From NCBI RefSeq assembly GCF_002752655.1, contig NZ_CP023737.1, forward strand, positions 1,736,001 to 1,800,000: a stretch of 64,000 nt of DNA, given 5' to 3'. The translations under genes were made by a program, and so were the position numbers. Positions 16,101 to 23,792 of the stretch are shown one piece after another. Each line of letters opens with the position of its first letter. Positions within the stretch are counted from its first letter, which is position 1. The notes under the pieces are model-generated. The model ran no database searches, was not told where the DNA came from, and worked only from the letters and a program-made list of their open reading frames with translations. Origin of the DNA: Methylosinus trichosporium OB3b. Its GTDB lineage: Bacteria > Pseudomonadota > Alphaproteobacteria > Rhizobiales > Beijerinckiaceae.

Positions 16101-17490
16101 GCTGCTCGCGCATAGCGCGGGTCACGGACGAAATGGGGGCGACGCTCGGTGCGTGCAGCGCCGGCATGGTGAGGCTGCCGAGCTCCGCTTTGAGCGTGCG
16201 GGCCGCTGCGCCGAGGCTTTTGAGCCCCGCCGCGCTCGGCACATGCAGCGCGGGAATGTGAATGCCGGCGAGTTCCGCGCTGACCTTGCGCGCCTCCGCG
16301 CCGACCTTCTTCAAGCCCGCGAGGCTCGGCGCGCGAAGCGGGGGAATGGCGAGCCCGTCGAGTTCGCCCCGCGCCTTGCGCGCCTCGTCGCGGATCTTTT
16401 TGAGCGGGGCGAGGCTCGGCGCGTGCAGTTTGGGAATGACGAGCCACGACAGTTCCGCGCTCGCATTCCGCGCCGCGGTCGCGATCTTCTTCAAGCCGGC
16501 CGTGCTCGGCGTGCGCAGCTGCGGGATGAAGAGGCCCGCGAGTTCCCTTTGCAGCACCAAGGCTTCGGCGCGAAACTTCCGCAGATCCGCGGTCCCCGGC
16601 ACATGCAGCGCGGGGAATGCGATGGCGTCCAGCGTCGCCTTCAACGCGCGCGCCTCGACGCCGAGCTTCTTTATGCCGCCAGGGCTCGGCACATGCAGCG
16701 GCGGGAACATGAGCGCGTCGAGCGCGCTCTTCGCCTTCCTCGCCTCGGTTTCGAGCTGGCGAAGTGGGGAGAGGTTCGGCGCGCGCAGCTGCGGCAGCAC
16801 GAGCCCGGCTATGTCCGCTTTCGCCGCGCGGATTTCCGCTCGGAATGTCTTAAATCCGTCGAGGGCAGGCGCGCGCAGCTGCGGCAGCTCGAGCGATGCG
16901 AGTTCCGCTTTCGCCGCGCGCAGCTCGGCTCGCAGCGTCGCCATTCCCGCCAGCGCAGGCGCGCGCAGCTGCGGCACAGCGAGCGACGCGAGGTCGGATT
17001 TGAGCGTCCGCACGTCGGAATGGAACTTCCGCAGGCCATCGGCGCCGGCCATGCGCAGCTGCGGCAGCGCGAGAGAGGAGAGGTCGCGTTTCAGCGCTTG
17101 GGCCGCGGCGCCGAGCTTCCGCAGTTCGGCGACGCCCTGCGCCGTCGAGACGGTAACGCCGACTCGAGATATCCCGAGCCGGCGCGCCTCGGCGTCGGCA
17201 TGAGACGCCGCGGCGGCGAAGCGATCTGCGCCACGCCCGGCGCCTGCATAGGAAGCGCCGAGGCGCTCCATCGAGCGCGCGGCCGCCGCGGCCGCGCGGC
17301 TCTGCGCCGTCAACGCCGCCGTGACGGCTGCGACGCCCTTCGTGGGAACGGTCGGCATGGTGAGGCCGGCGAGGGTGCCTTTGAGCGCGCGGGCCGTGAC
17401 GCCAAGCGCCCGAAGTTTTCGGTCAATTTGGTTCAGCTGCTTCGTCGAGTTATCGACGATGCGAAGTTCCGCGGACTCGACGAAACGCAT
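13192..17490 (-). CDS. Phage tail tape measure protein with 30-residue repeats
   Basis: This 1432-residue protein is by far the longest in the element. Residues 123-452 are eleven tandem 30-residue units of pattern L-x5-EAR-x2-K-x-EL-x2-L-x2-P-x-L-x2-P. The middle (residues 560-900) contains helical coiled-coil-like segments and an AAEVGGSSAGTNIGQAINNL stretch common in tape measures. A Gly/Ala/Ser-rich segment of short repeats (LTGSATALGGSAAALTGAAA) lies near residues 1060-1100, probably membrane-active, and near the end ADIVKRLER occurs three times. Tape measures set tail length and help DNA entry. At about 1.5 angstroms per residue a tail of roughly 200 nm would be expected. ATG 17490 has AAAAGGA upstream. 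Confidence 0.85.
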   Translation of the reverse strand: MRFVESAELRIVDNSTKQLNQIDRKLRALGVTARALKGTLAGLTMPTVPTKGVAAVTAALTAQSRAAAAAARSMERLGASYAGAGRGADRFAAAASHADAEARRLGISRVGVTVSTAQGVAELRKLGAAAQALKRDLSSLALPQLRMAGADGLRKFHSDVRTLKSDLASLAVPQLRAPALAGMATLRAELRAAKAELASLELPQLRAPALDGFKTFRAEIRAAKADIAGLVLPQLRAPNLSPLRQLETEARKAKSALDALMFPPLHVPSPGGIKKLGVEARALKATLDAIAFPALHVPGTADLRKFRAEALVLQRELAGLFIPQLRTPSTAGLKKIATAARNASAELSWLVIPKLHAPSLAPLKKIRDEARKARGELDGLAIPPLRAPSLAGLKKVGAEARKVSAELAGIHIPALHVPSAAGLKSLGAAARTLKAELGSLTMPALHAPSVAPISSVTRAMREQRDAARAAADAVHRLSDAYSVLSRSAPRLGGVVRHTTTNMAGLTAAATGGDWLLEQGRAARAAARGLDRLGTAYASAATKAQRFGSSAASVTQQLHALIGAVGQAKALGKISLGNNLLPGQGGGRRGQGKEKTYSAHLYANPAHSIGNAALSGAFGHDLSLAQALTISAMGSVVVKASHVALEGAKEMSTAHERLFQKGATPEYQDWADREAHRVAAKYKDTSVQDNLETLNDIGAAVHDRGGQAQLMELLAKRQQLMVGQGQDSKEVRDSNVRLIKTLEMSGSLVDQNGHFNAARTEAMLQMIQGVEAVEGRNIDARQVQMAFKYLRENALSQTMGNLRNSLFMAAEVGGSSAGTNIGQAINNLSGHATKEVLANAAQLGLGTAKWETSRSGKRKLVDYQVNDEELLRSDFGGWIEKQLMPKIHDAGIDPKTDVAELSKFLSKIVSRQTSKDALMKWITQHQESANKAEAAGKVKTDEETAERVPERDYTAAFVALEKQMSSAAGDVGKKLNGLILPSVNGAATLFSDLARVVSGTATEAEKSSLVTGGIKATGAGGLALFLGSKLLPMLNPLNGSAVALTGSATALGGSAAALTGAAATLGGAGALGGAGGLAGAAGAAGAGGLLSRSIWQVAGRAFGTVAVGYIAERLGEAWLEKLSPDTGKKVRQFREKTEDELAAKSVDAFTVVMGGSLPETKPAAITTDDRLRLLGDEATRLQKRLVDLGEAYSRDKGGAASRAMEDETADIVKRLERNARAAVAVAPAVKSDVEPPIARVAQKETAEPADIVKRLERDGRAVAAIAPGVVKPPERVGRDDAPNAADIVKRLERDAAAAAGARKALGNFGGDYGKIGGGAGVGEPDGPTIPPGGFLGGATFEAALSKFSEAGLTTISGLKEAASQFERIGGTVGSDIASAAKEGLAGAWGDATQALKAGGDAVAASIRGALAGGVAVHLQQAGPSTGSASPSKQ
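16135..17124 (-). repeat. Eleven 90-bp in-frame repeats in the tape measure gene
   Basis: Eleven consecutive units of exactly 90 bases code for residues 123-452. Units differ at many codons but keep the framework; for example PQLRAPAL, PPLHVPSP, PALHVPGT, PQLRTPST, PKLHAPSL and PPLRAPSL all fall at the same phase. A further partial unit is at residues 27-50. No unit carries an insertion or deletion, which points to selection for length. Confidence 0.92.
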
Positions 17491-17518
17491 GGGTTTTTCC
17501 TTTTGAGGCGAAGGGCTA

Positions 17519-18190
17519 TCAGGCCGCGCCGGCCGGCGCGGCGGCGGCGAGCGATTCGAGCGCGGAGATATGTTCGTTGAAACTTGAGGTCACAGCTTCC
17601 TCGAGCGCATCGAAGGCGATCGGGCCGGACGGGTCGAACGTCGCGCGGATGGTTCCGAGCATTCGGCCGAGCGCTCGGCCGCGAACGAAAGCGACACATG
17701 CGGGGCCGTCAACGCCGCGTGCTTTTTCGATGCGCTCGACCGCTCGCATTTCGTCATGAGCGTCTTGCGCGTGCTCGGAGATGAGGCTTTCCAGCGTGCG
17801 CCATGCGGCGGCGTTCGCGTCGAGAGCTACGGCGATGGCGATCGGATCTTGATCGAAGGTGCGCTCGGCTTCGTCGTAAGTCTCTCTCCAAATCTCTTCG
17901 ATGATCTCCCGCACGATTTCGACGGCGGGATTGCTCGCAAGTGCCGCTCGAAGGCGCAAGGTCTCGGCGCCGATGTGCTCGCCGAACTGCCGCGCCAGAA
18001 CGAGGTCACGGTTTTCGTGCGGAATTTGCATGATGCGCGAGAACGTCTCGGCTGCATTGGCGCGCGTGCGGGTCGCGATCTCGCCCCGCTCGACAAGATC
18101 GGCGAGGGCGGCGCGCTGCTCCTCGGCCGATTTCGGACAAGGCGAGGCGTCCACCAGCGCATCGGCGCCGTCGTGAATTTCGGTCTGCAT
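17519..18190 (-). CDS. Uncharacterised tail-module protein
   Basis: This 223-residue, mostly helical and acidic protein begins MQTEIHDGADALVDASPCPK. It contains EEQRAALADLVERGEIATRT, a long helical middle and FVRGRALGRMLGTIRATFDP, and ends in an Ala-rich tail. It lies upstream of the tape measure gene, where tail assembly chaperones are often encoded, but I see no frameshift signal or chaperone motif. ATG 18190 is used because the preceding in-frame residues are Pro/Ser/Arg-rich shadow sequence. No family is recognised. Confidence 0.6.
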   Translation of the reverse strand: MQTEIHDGADALVDASPCPKSAEEQRAALADLVERGEIATRTRANAAETFSRIMQIPHENRDLVLARQFGEHIGAETLRLRAALASNPAVEIVREIIEEIWRETYDEAERTFDQDPIAIAVALDANAAAWRTLESLISEHAQDAHDEMRAVERIEKARGVDGPACVAFVRGRALGRMLGTIRATFDPSGPIAFDALEEAVTSSFNEHISALESLAAAAPAGAA

Positions 18191-18257
18191 GGTGAATGAG
18201 CTTTCGAGAGGCGCGGCCGAGGCCGGCGCAGGGTCAGGCGGGCAGGAGTCTCGTCGG

Positions 18258-20678
18258 TTACGCGGTTCGCCACTTGATCGCTGAGAGCTTCGCGGAAAGG
18301 CTCGGATAGGTCTTTCCCGAGCCGGCCTTCGTGAAGCGCACGGCGACCACATTGTCAGGGCCGATCAGCCCGACAGAATCGGTCCCGTTGCCGTTCAGCG
18401 CGGTCATGACGCCAGCATTGATTGCGCTACTGCCGTAGTTGACCGCGCTTCCGCCGATCGTGGCGACGGCTCCCGACGACACTTTGACTAGCTGCGCCGT
18501 CGCATAATCGGTTCCGTTCGCAGTGATCGCCCCGACACTCGACAACCAGCCCTGAACCACATAGGCGCCCTCGTTCGCGCCGATGGCGAGTAGCGGCTCG
18601 TCCACCGTCGCCGCCGCCGCAACATCGACAGCGCCGAGGCGGGTGGAGTATTTGTCTATGTCTGCGCTGGTCGAGATCGACGACATCGGCGTGGTGACAG
18701 TCGATGGAATGACGACATCGCCGAAGCGCACGGTCGGCGATCCTGTGATCGTGAGCCCGACGGCGCAATCCGAAATCGCGAGACGGTCGATTGAAACCGA
18801 GCCGTTCTTCGTGACAAAGCCCATGTCGGGGTCGGTCACGGTTTGCGAGCCGATGCGCAGCGCAGCTCCAGGGCCGGGCGTCCCCTCTAGGACGAGGTTC
18901 CCGAACGCGATATCGCCAGCCTCGATGGTGACATAGCCACCACCCCGCGACGTGTAGCTGCCGATACGAATATTCTTAGGTTCCGGCACATTCGCGACGC
19001 CATGGTTAGGCATTTGAGCCGCGACCCCAGACCCGCCGCCGGTCGCGCCGCTCGTCGCACTGGCACCGGCTGTGAAGGTGAACGTCGTTGGCGTCGGGAC
19101 GGCAAGCACGGTCCTGCTGCCGGAGATATTGCCGCTCGTCAGTCCACCGACGCTCGAAATCGTGCCGCTGAAAATGACCGCATCGCCAACCTTCACGCGA
19201 TGCGCGACCGCGTTCGTATAGGTCACCGTGCTTGATCCGTTCTGCGTCGTGAATGGATTGGTGACGGGCGTCAAATCGAGCGACGATTCCATGTGCCAAC
19301 CGAACAACCCCATCCGGCAATCGCTCGAATAGCCGTCGTCGTTCGTCGCGATCACGCTGCCGACATAGATATCCTGCACGCCCCAGGGGTTGAGATTGTT
19401 GATCGTTCCGGCATTGTCGAGGAACGAGGTATAGGTGCTCCACTCGTTCTTCGGATAGATGAAGATCGGCTCGTAGTAGCGCTCCGTGATGATGCTTTCG
19501 ATATGCACATTATGTGCGTCCGAGATATCAATGAGCTGGCGCTCCTGCGAGCGCGTCGCATCGGTCGGCTGAAAGTCGGCGTCGAATTTGCCGTAGATTT
19601 TTCCGAACCGGAGATTCCAGCACGCAAGCTGAATATCGATCGCCTCGTTCACATTGCGGAACGACAGATCGCCGAAGCTCAGCTCGCCGCAATAAGAGAA
19701 CAGCGCGCCTTGGCTCATCGTGTCGAATGTGCATCGATCGCTGAAGCGAATGTATTTGGAATTGTAGCCACGCACGCCCCTGCCGCCAAAATCCACCTCC
19801 GGCAGAGTCGACGATTTGAATTTCGCATCGATGTAGACGTTGTTCGCGCCGTTGAGAAAGATTGCCGCCGTGTCGCTGCCGCCCGACATCGTTGTCGGAT
19901 GGGAAACATCGAATGTGAGATCACCATCGAACGAGATATTGCTCACACTCCGCAACGCCGTGAAGGTGAGCGAGCTTCCGCCCATCGCGCTATTATCGGC
20001 CGACGCGGCCGCAAATGCGTCGTCGTAGAAGAAATAGAATTGAGTCGACGAGATAGGATAGGCCGAGACCGTCTGATAGCCAGAGATCGCCGAAAAGCTG
20101 ACGCCGCTCGTGGTCGTCATCGATCCGCCGATCTTGATGACATCGCCTTTCGTGAGGCGGTGAGGAGCAGAGCAGGTGACATAGACGCGGCGCAGTCCGT
20201 TCCATACGCGTAATGGATTCAAGCCCGTGGTCAGCGCGCGCTGATAGCCCGTGCCGAATATGTAGAAATAGCCGGAGAGCGCGCCAGGGTTCTTATGAAT
20301 GATCGTCGTTCCGTTGCCTCGAATGACGATGTTGTCGCAAGTCAGCATGACTGCGGCGTAGTTATTTATGCTGGCGCCGGCAACGAATGTGTCAGGCTCC
20401 TGCCACGCCAAATTTGTTGCGGTGACGCCGATAACGCCGGGAGGAAGGTCGACGATTGTCGTGAGCGGCGCCATGCTCTGCGATGTCAGGATTGTCGCGG
20501 CATTGTCCTGCATGTATTTCACAGCGGCGATTATGTCGTCGAACACGCTCGTCTGGTCGAGAAGGCTCGCGCGGGCAATGCTGGACGACTCGCCGAGCAA
20601 TCCGTAGGTTCTGGCGTTGAACGTGTAGTCTCCCGCAACGCCAGACACATACCCCGGGTTTTCAGGCAAATTCCCCAT
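18258..20678 (-). CDS. Beta-helix tailspike-like protein
   Basis: This 806-residue protein has the look of a phage tailspike or receptor-binding protein. The N-terminus (MGNLPENPGYVSGVAGDYTF) probably attaches to the tail. Residues 75-450 contain successive short strands with Asn and Gly at turns, such as DNIVIRGNGTTIIHKNPG, TAAIFLNGANNVYIDAKF and GELSFGDLSFRNVNEAIDI, as in right-handed parallel beta-helices. A second strand-rich part follows (SVSIDRLAISDCAVGLTITG), then a C-terminal trimerisation-like end. Such proteins bind or cleave host surface polysaccharide; no catalytic residues can be assigned by eye. Confidence 0.75.
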   Translation of the reverse strand: MGNLPENPGYVSGVAGDYTFNARTYGLLGESSSIARASLLDQTSVFDDIIAAVKYMQDNAATILTSQSMAPLTTIVDLPPGVIGVTATNLAWQEPDTFVAGASINNYAAVMLTCDNIVIRGNGTTIIHKNPGALSGYFYIFGTGYQRALTTGLNPLRVWNGLRRVYVTCSAPHRLTKGDVIKIGGSMTTTSGVSFSAISGYQTVSAYPISSTQFYFFYDDAFAAASADNSAMGGSSLTFTALRSVSNISFDGDLTFDVSHPTTMSGGSDTAAIFLNGANNVYIDAKFKSSTLPEVDFGGRGVRGYNSKYIRFSDRCTFDTMSQGALFSYCGELSFGDLSFRNVNEAIDIQLACWNLRFGKIYGKFDADFQPTDATRSQERQLIDISDAHNVHIESIITERYYEPIFIYPKNEWSTYTSFLDNAGTINNLNPWGVQDIYVGSVIATNDDGYSSDCRMGLFGWHMESSLDLTPVTNPFTTQNGSSTVTYTNAVAHRVKVGDAVIFSGTISSVGGLTSGNISGSRTVLAVPTPTTFTFTAGASATSGATGGGSGVAAQMPNHGVANVPEPKNIRIGSYTSRGGGYVTIEAGDIAFGNLVLEGTPGPGAALRIGSQTVTDPDMGFVTKNGSVSIDRLAISDCAVGLTITGSPTVRFGDVVIPSTVTTPMSSISTSADIDKYSTRLGAVDVAAAATVDEPLLAIGANEGAYVVQGWLSSVGAITANGTDYATAQLVKVSSGAVATIGGSAVNYGSSAINAGVMTALNGNGTDSVGLIGPDNVVAVRFTKAGSGKTYPSLSAKLSAIKWRTA

Positions 20679-20763
20679 TCTGTTCGATCCTTTCGAATGC
20701 GCGCGTCATCACGACGCGGTTGTTCTCGCTTGTCTGGGTCAGGCCATCGAGGACGAGAGGCAA
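20662..20763 (-). CDS. Possible short protein ahead of the tailspike gene
   Basis: A 33-residue frame starting at TTG 20763 reads PLVLDGLTQTSENNRVVMTR and then AFERIEQNGEFA, overlapping the tailspike start by 17 bases. Its amino-acid composition is protein-like, but the start codon is weak and the length short. It could be a real small gene or the tail end of a decayed one. Confidence 0.25.
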   Translation of the reverse strand: MPLVLDGLTQTSENNRVVMTRAFERIEQNGEFA

Positions 20764-20785
20764 GGTCGATCGGCGGCCCGAGATT

Positions 20786-20995
20786 TTAGCGGGCCGCGAG
20801 CTCCGTCGCGTTGCGATCAAGCAGGCTGTCCAAGTCGGCGGCGCTGAAAAACACGTCGCTTCCGCGTCGCGTGCGGCGGACAGAGCCTTCGCGGGCTCGG
20901 CGATAGAGCGTGCTGCGCGACAGGCGATAGGCGGCGACACAATCGTCGACAGGCGTCCAGCGAGGATCTGGCGCGTGTTGAGGCTTTCGGGCCAT
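20786..20995 (-). CDS. Small MerR/AlpA-type HTH protein
   Basis: This 69-residue protein contains a compact helix-turn-helix (WTPVDDCVAAYRLSRSTLYR followed by RAREGSVRRTRRGSDVFF and SAADLDSLL), the pattern of excisionase/AlpA-like DNA-binding proteins. ATG 20995 follows GGAGA. It is the first gene after the terminator at 21018-21052 and the first of the leftward late run, so it may be the late-operon activator or a second recombination directionality factor. Confidence 0.75.
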   Translation of the reverse strand: MARKPQHAPDPRWTPVDDCVAAYRLSRSTLYRRAREGSVRRTRRGSDVFFSAADLDSLLDRNATELAAR

Positions 20996-21017
20996 GGTTT
21001 CTCCGTTCGGACAGACG

Positions 21018-21052
21018 AAAAAAGCCCGACGTGCCGGAGCGGCGCGCGGGCT
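21018..21052 (-). terminator. Intrinsic terminator after the replication genes
   Basis: On the minus strand a hairpin with AGCCCG/CGGGCT ends (21052 to 21023) is followed by a run of six Ts. A second hairpin without Ts, GCGCGCC/GGCGCGC, lies at 21185-21213 just after the stop of 21220-22995. Together they separate the replication operon from the tail operon. The stretch 21053-21219 shows no gene. Confidence 0.85.
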
Positions 21053-21219
21053 TCGATCGTGCTGTGTTGAAGAGCCCGAAGGGGGCGAGAGCGATCTCAA
21101 ACCCACTTTGGACAGGCTATACAATTTTGTCGTGCGGCGGATCCCGCGTCAAGCTCAATCCATCTCACGCGATGCGAGAGACGTGCGCGCCGTTCCGGGA
21201 ATTTCCGGCGCGCGAATCG

Positions 21220-22995
21220 TCAATGCCTCGTTTCATCGCGATATTCGGTCGCGTTCAGATCGATCGCGCCGGCGGAGAAATCGAGCTTTCCCATGTCAGC
21301 CTCGCCGCCGGTGAAGTCGAGATTTTCCAAGCCGCCGCCGGGATTGCCGAAAGCCGAGGGGGCGACCTCTTTCAGCTTCCTTCCTTCGATCTCGGCACAA
21401 AGCTCGTTCACCGCGGTCACGATCGATCCGGGACGGTTCGCGTCACGCTGGCGCTGGCGTTCCATGTTTTCCGCCAACCGATCGCAGTAGTTCCGCCAAG
21501 CTGCGGAGATATCGGCAGGCGGAGCGCTGCGGCTACGAACAGCGTCGCGGAATCGGGGCCAAGCGACGCGCATCATCGGGACGTCTATTCCGCGTTGAAA
21601 AGCGGCCGCGATATCGTCCTGCGTCGGCTGATAGTCCGCCGGTATCATCCCGGAGCCTGCGCTCGGCGACGTCGGCAAATCCTCGTCGAGATAGCGCCCG
21701 CCGTTGAGCCAGGTCGACAGGTGCGGGCGGAACTGCGCTTCCTTACCGCTCGCGTCGAATGCCACAGCGTAACGCTCGGCCGCTACGATGATCGTTTCAG
21801 GATCGACGCCCCGGCGCAGAGCCGCCTCGAAAGCCCGCTCTGCGGCGAGCTTCCCGACCTTCCGACCGTAGCAGGCCCACAAGCGATCGAACGCCCCGGC
21901 CGGGGACTTCGCGGCCTTCGCCTTCCCCTTCGCCTTTGCAACCCGCTCGACTCCGGCGCTCGGCTCCGCCGGCTCGCGAAGATCGTCTGCGGAGGCTGCT
22001 GGCACGTTTTCGTCCCACTCTGCTGTCACGGTAGCGGCTGGATCGGTTTCGCTTCCCTCTGCCCCGTTTCCGCTGCCGCATTCCGCCGTGGAGCGGGACG
22101 AGTCCGGCTCGGCGGCGTCCAGCGCCGCAAGCCGCTCGAGGAGGCGCTTCCGAGCCTCGGCCCGTTCCGCCGCCGTCATGCTCGCCGGCGAGGGCGCGGT
22201 CTCGACGCTCGCTTCCGCCAAGCCTCTCGGCGCCGCTGCCGCGATCTCGCCGGTTTGCGGCTCGTCGAGGGCGGGCTTGTCCAGGTCGAGGTGCTGCTCG
22301 TCGAGCCGGCGAAGGGCCGCCGCCATGAGCGTGCTCGTCGGCTCGGCCTGCCGATCGTCGAGAACGTGCTCGTCGTCGGCGTGCTCGTCGCTGCGCATAT
22401 GATCGTTCGAAGAATGAGAACGATCTCTAGATTGAATCCCTATATTAGAATCATGGGAAGCCGGCTTCCGGCTAAAAGTGCGCTGGACTTCCGGGCAACC
22501 TTCGGCCGCGTCTCCGGGCAATGGCCAGAAATCGGCTTCCGGGCAATTTGGCGGAAATGCGCTTCCGGGCAACGCTTCGCTAACGCTCTGGTTCTTCACC
22601 GTCTTTCCTCTCGTCGCGATATCAGCATTTTCGGCCCGTGGCGTGATTTCTGCCGCCGTCGAGGCGGGAAGCATCATTCGATAAATGCTCGTCGCTCTGG
22701 CGCGTGGCGTGACTTCTAGGAAGCCGAGTTCCGCGAGCTGTTGCAGGGCGGCGCGCGCGGTCCTTTCGCTCGCTCCGATTTCTTCGGCGAGCTTCGTGGC
22801 CGAGGGCCATGCGCAACCGCCATACTCGGCGTTGAAATGCCGCACGAAGAGTTTCACGGCGATGGCCTTCGCAGCAGCAGGGAGACGGGGCTCGCCTGCT
22901 ACAGCGTCAATCCATTGGAAACGCTGGCGCGTGAAGTTTACGACATGCTCGCGCGGCGGAGCGCCTGGGGCGATCTTGCGTTGAAGGTCAGCCAT
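21220..22995 (-). CDS. Phage replication-initiator-like winged-helix protein
   Basis: This 591-residue protein has an N-terminal winged helix at residues 35-105 (AAAKAIAVKLFVRHFNAEYG, WPSATKLAEEIGASERTARA, ALQQLAELGFLEVTP), the HTH_36 arrangement of phage replication initiators. Residues 130-370 are acidic/Ala-rich and probably unstructured. The C-terminal third (FDRLWACYGRKVGKLAAERA, ETIIVAAERYAVAF, FRPHLSTWLNGGRYLDED) looks like the replisome-organiser tail seen in lambda O/DnaT-like proteins. It is the second gene of the early leftward operon and starts one base inside the preceding gene. Confidence 0.75.
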   Translation of the reverse strand: MADLQRKIAPGAPPREHVVNFTRQRFQWIDAVAGEPRLPAAAKAIAVKLFVRHFNAEYGGCAWPSATKLAEEIGASERTARAALQQLAELGFLEVTPRARATSIYRMMLPASTAAEITPRAENADIATRGKTVKNQSVSEALPGSAFPPNCPEADFWPLPGDAAEGCPEVQRTFSRKPASHDSNIGIQSRDRSHSSNDHMRSDEHADDEHVLDDRQAEPTSTLMAAALRRLDEQHLDLDKPALDEPQTGEIAAAAPRGLAEASVETAPSPASMTAAERAEARKRLLERLAALDAAEPDSSRSTAECGSGNGAEGSETDPAATVTAEWDENVPAASADDLREPAEPSAGVERVAKAKGKAKAAKSPAGAFDRLWACYGRKVGKLAAERAFEAALRRGVDPETIIVAAERYAVAFDASGKEAQFRPHLSTWLNGGRYLDEDLPTSPSAGSGMIPADYQPTQDDIAAAFQRGIDVPMMRVAWPRFRDAVRSRSAPPADISAAWRNYCDRLAENMERQRQRDANRPGSIVTAVNELCAEIEGRKLKEVAPSAFGNPGGGLENLDFTGGEADMGKLDFSAGAIDLNATEYRDETRH

Positions 22996-23555
22996 CAGAA
23001 CGGCTCATCGTCGGAGAAGAAATCGTTCGCCGTGACTTGGCGATCGGCGAGGCGCTGAAAATCAGAAATGATCGCGCTCGCTGGCGTCTCGACCAGCGCA
23101 GCAAGATCGAAGAGCGAGGCCTTTCTCTGCAAAACGAGGTCGGCGCCGAACGCGAATAGCTCTTGCTGCGTCGCGTCGGGAAGCGCCTCGAGGATTTGCT
23201 TCTTGAGCGCGCGACGTCGCTTCCGATGGCGCTTTGCGTCCTCGGGAGACTCCTCCCACGGGATCGGGCCGCCGGGAACATCGGGATCGGCCATCCGATA
23301 GCGAGGCCTCCCATCGTCGATCGTCGCGACGAGATATCCTCGAGCGACGAGTTCCGACAACGCGCGAAAAATGGCGCTTTCAGGGGCTCTGAATTTCTGC
23401 GCTGCAAAGGCGTAGTTTATGCCGATCGCCTCGCCCGGTTTCTCCGCCGCCCATGATCCGTAGAGGCAGGCGAAACGAAGCGCCAGCGGCGACAGATTGA
23501 CATCGAGTGCCGCAGCGCCCGTCCACTGAGCAATCGTGAATGTTCGATTTTTCAT
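22995..23555 (-). CDS. Winged-helix protein upstream of the replication initiator
   Basis: This 186-residue protein (MKNRTFTIAQWTGAAALDVN) has a winged-helix-like centre (FAAQKFRAPESAIFRALSEL then VARGYLVATIDDGRPRYRMA) and a basic helix (DAKRHRKRRRALKKQILEAL) followed by an acidic helical end. ATG 23555 has AGGAG eight bases upstream. The stop and the next start overlap, so the two are translationally coupled, and this protein probably works with the initiator at the element's replication origin or as a loader. The precise role is inference. Confidence 0.65.
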   Translation of the reverse strand: MKNRTFTIAQWTGAAALDVNLSPLALRFACLYGSWAAEKPGEAIGINYAFAAQKFRAPESAIFRALSELVARGYLVATIDDGRPRYRMADPDVPGGPIPWEESPEDAKRHRKRRRALKKQILEALPDATQQELFAFGADLVLQRKASLFDLAALVETPASAIISDFQRLADRQVTANDFFSDDEPF

Positions 23556-23563
23556 GTCCGCTC

Positions 23564-23605
23564 CTACGGATTTTTCCATTGACACGCGGAGCGCCAAACG
23601 TGCAT
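23564..23605 (-). CDS. Possible 13-residue leader peptide
   Basis: A mini-ORF (MHVWRSACQWKNP) begins at ATG 23605, preceded by AGGAG at fair spacing, and its TAG stop overlaps the AGGAG ribosome site of the gene starting at 23555. The arrangement would couple translation of that gene to the leader. Two Trp codons are notable in so short a peptide. This could be chance. Confidence 0.3.
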   Translation of the reverse strand: MHVWRSACQWKNP

Positions 23606-23608
23606 AAA
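23579..23608 (+). promoter_or_regulatory. Sigma-70-like promoter, plus strand
   Basis: TTGACA at 23579-23584 is followed after 18 bases by CATAAA at 23603-23608. No plus-strand gene follows before the hairpin at 23688, so any transcript would be short and untranslated. Confidence 0.45.
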
Positions 23609-23614
23609 ATGCAG

Positions 23615-23724
23615 GTTCGCCGCGCTCCTACGCGGATTTTTCCTTCCTTCGAGAGCGGTGGCGACCAATCTCGAAGAAACGAATAAGCGCCCCTGCGGTC
23701 TTAGTCGCGGGGGCGTTTTCTTTT
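23615..23724 (+). ncRNA. Candidate small RNA of the element
   Basis: The interval between the promoter-like sequence at 23579-23608 and a hairpin-plus-T-run at 23688-23724 would yield an RNA of about 110 bases. It includes a copy of the GCTCCTACG-GATTTTTCC sequence that also covers the ribosome site of the gene at 22995-23555, transcribed in the opposite sense, so pairing with that mRNA is possible. This is inference from signals only. Confidence 0.3.
23688..23724 (+). terminator. Intrinsic terminator
   Basis: CGCCCC (23688-23693) pairs with GGGGCG (23710-23715), extended by TGCG/CGCG, and TTTTCTTTT follows on the plus strand. On the minus strand the following bases are CTTATTCGTTTCTT, so it may also end the excisionase transcript. 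Confidence 0.75.
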
Positions 23725-23792
23725 GGTCTATGCGGCGCGGCGATCGATGCGCGCGGCGTCGCGATTGGCGGGCCATCCGGCGAAGGAGCGGC

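Noticed and set aside
16135..17124. Possible CRISPR or satellite array
   Set aside because: The 90-bp units have no spacer and repeat structure, and they keep one reading frame inside a long gene; they are protein repeats.
15148..17580. 810-codon plus-strand frame opposite the tape measure gene
   Set aside because: It is open only because the 90-bp repeats are codon-biased; its sequence is Arg/Gln/Ala repeats and it runs against the operon.
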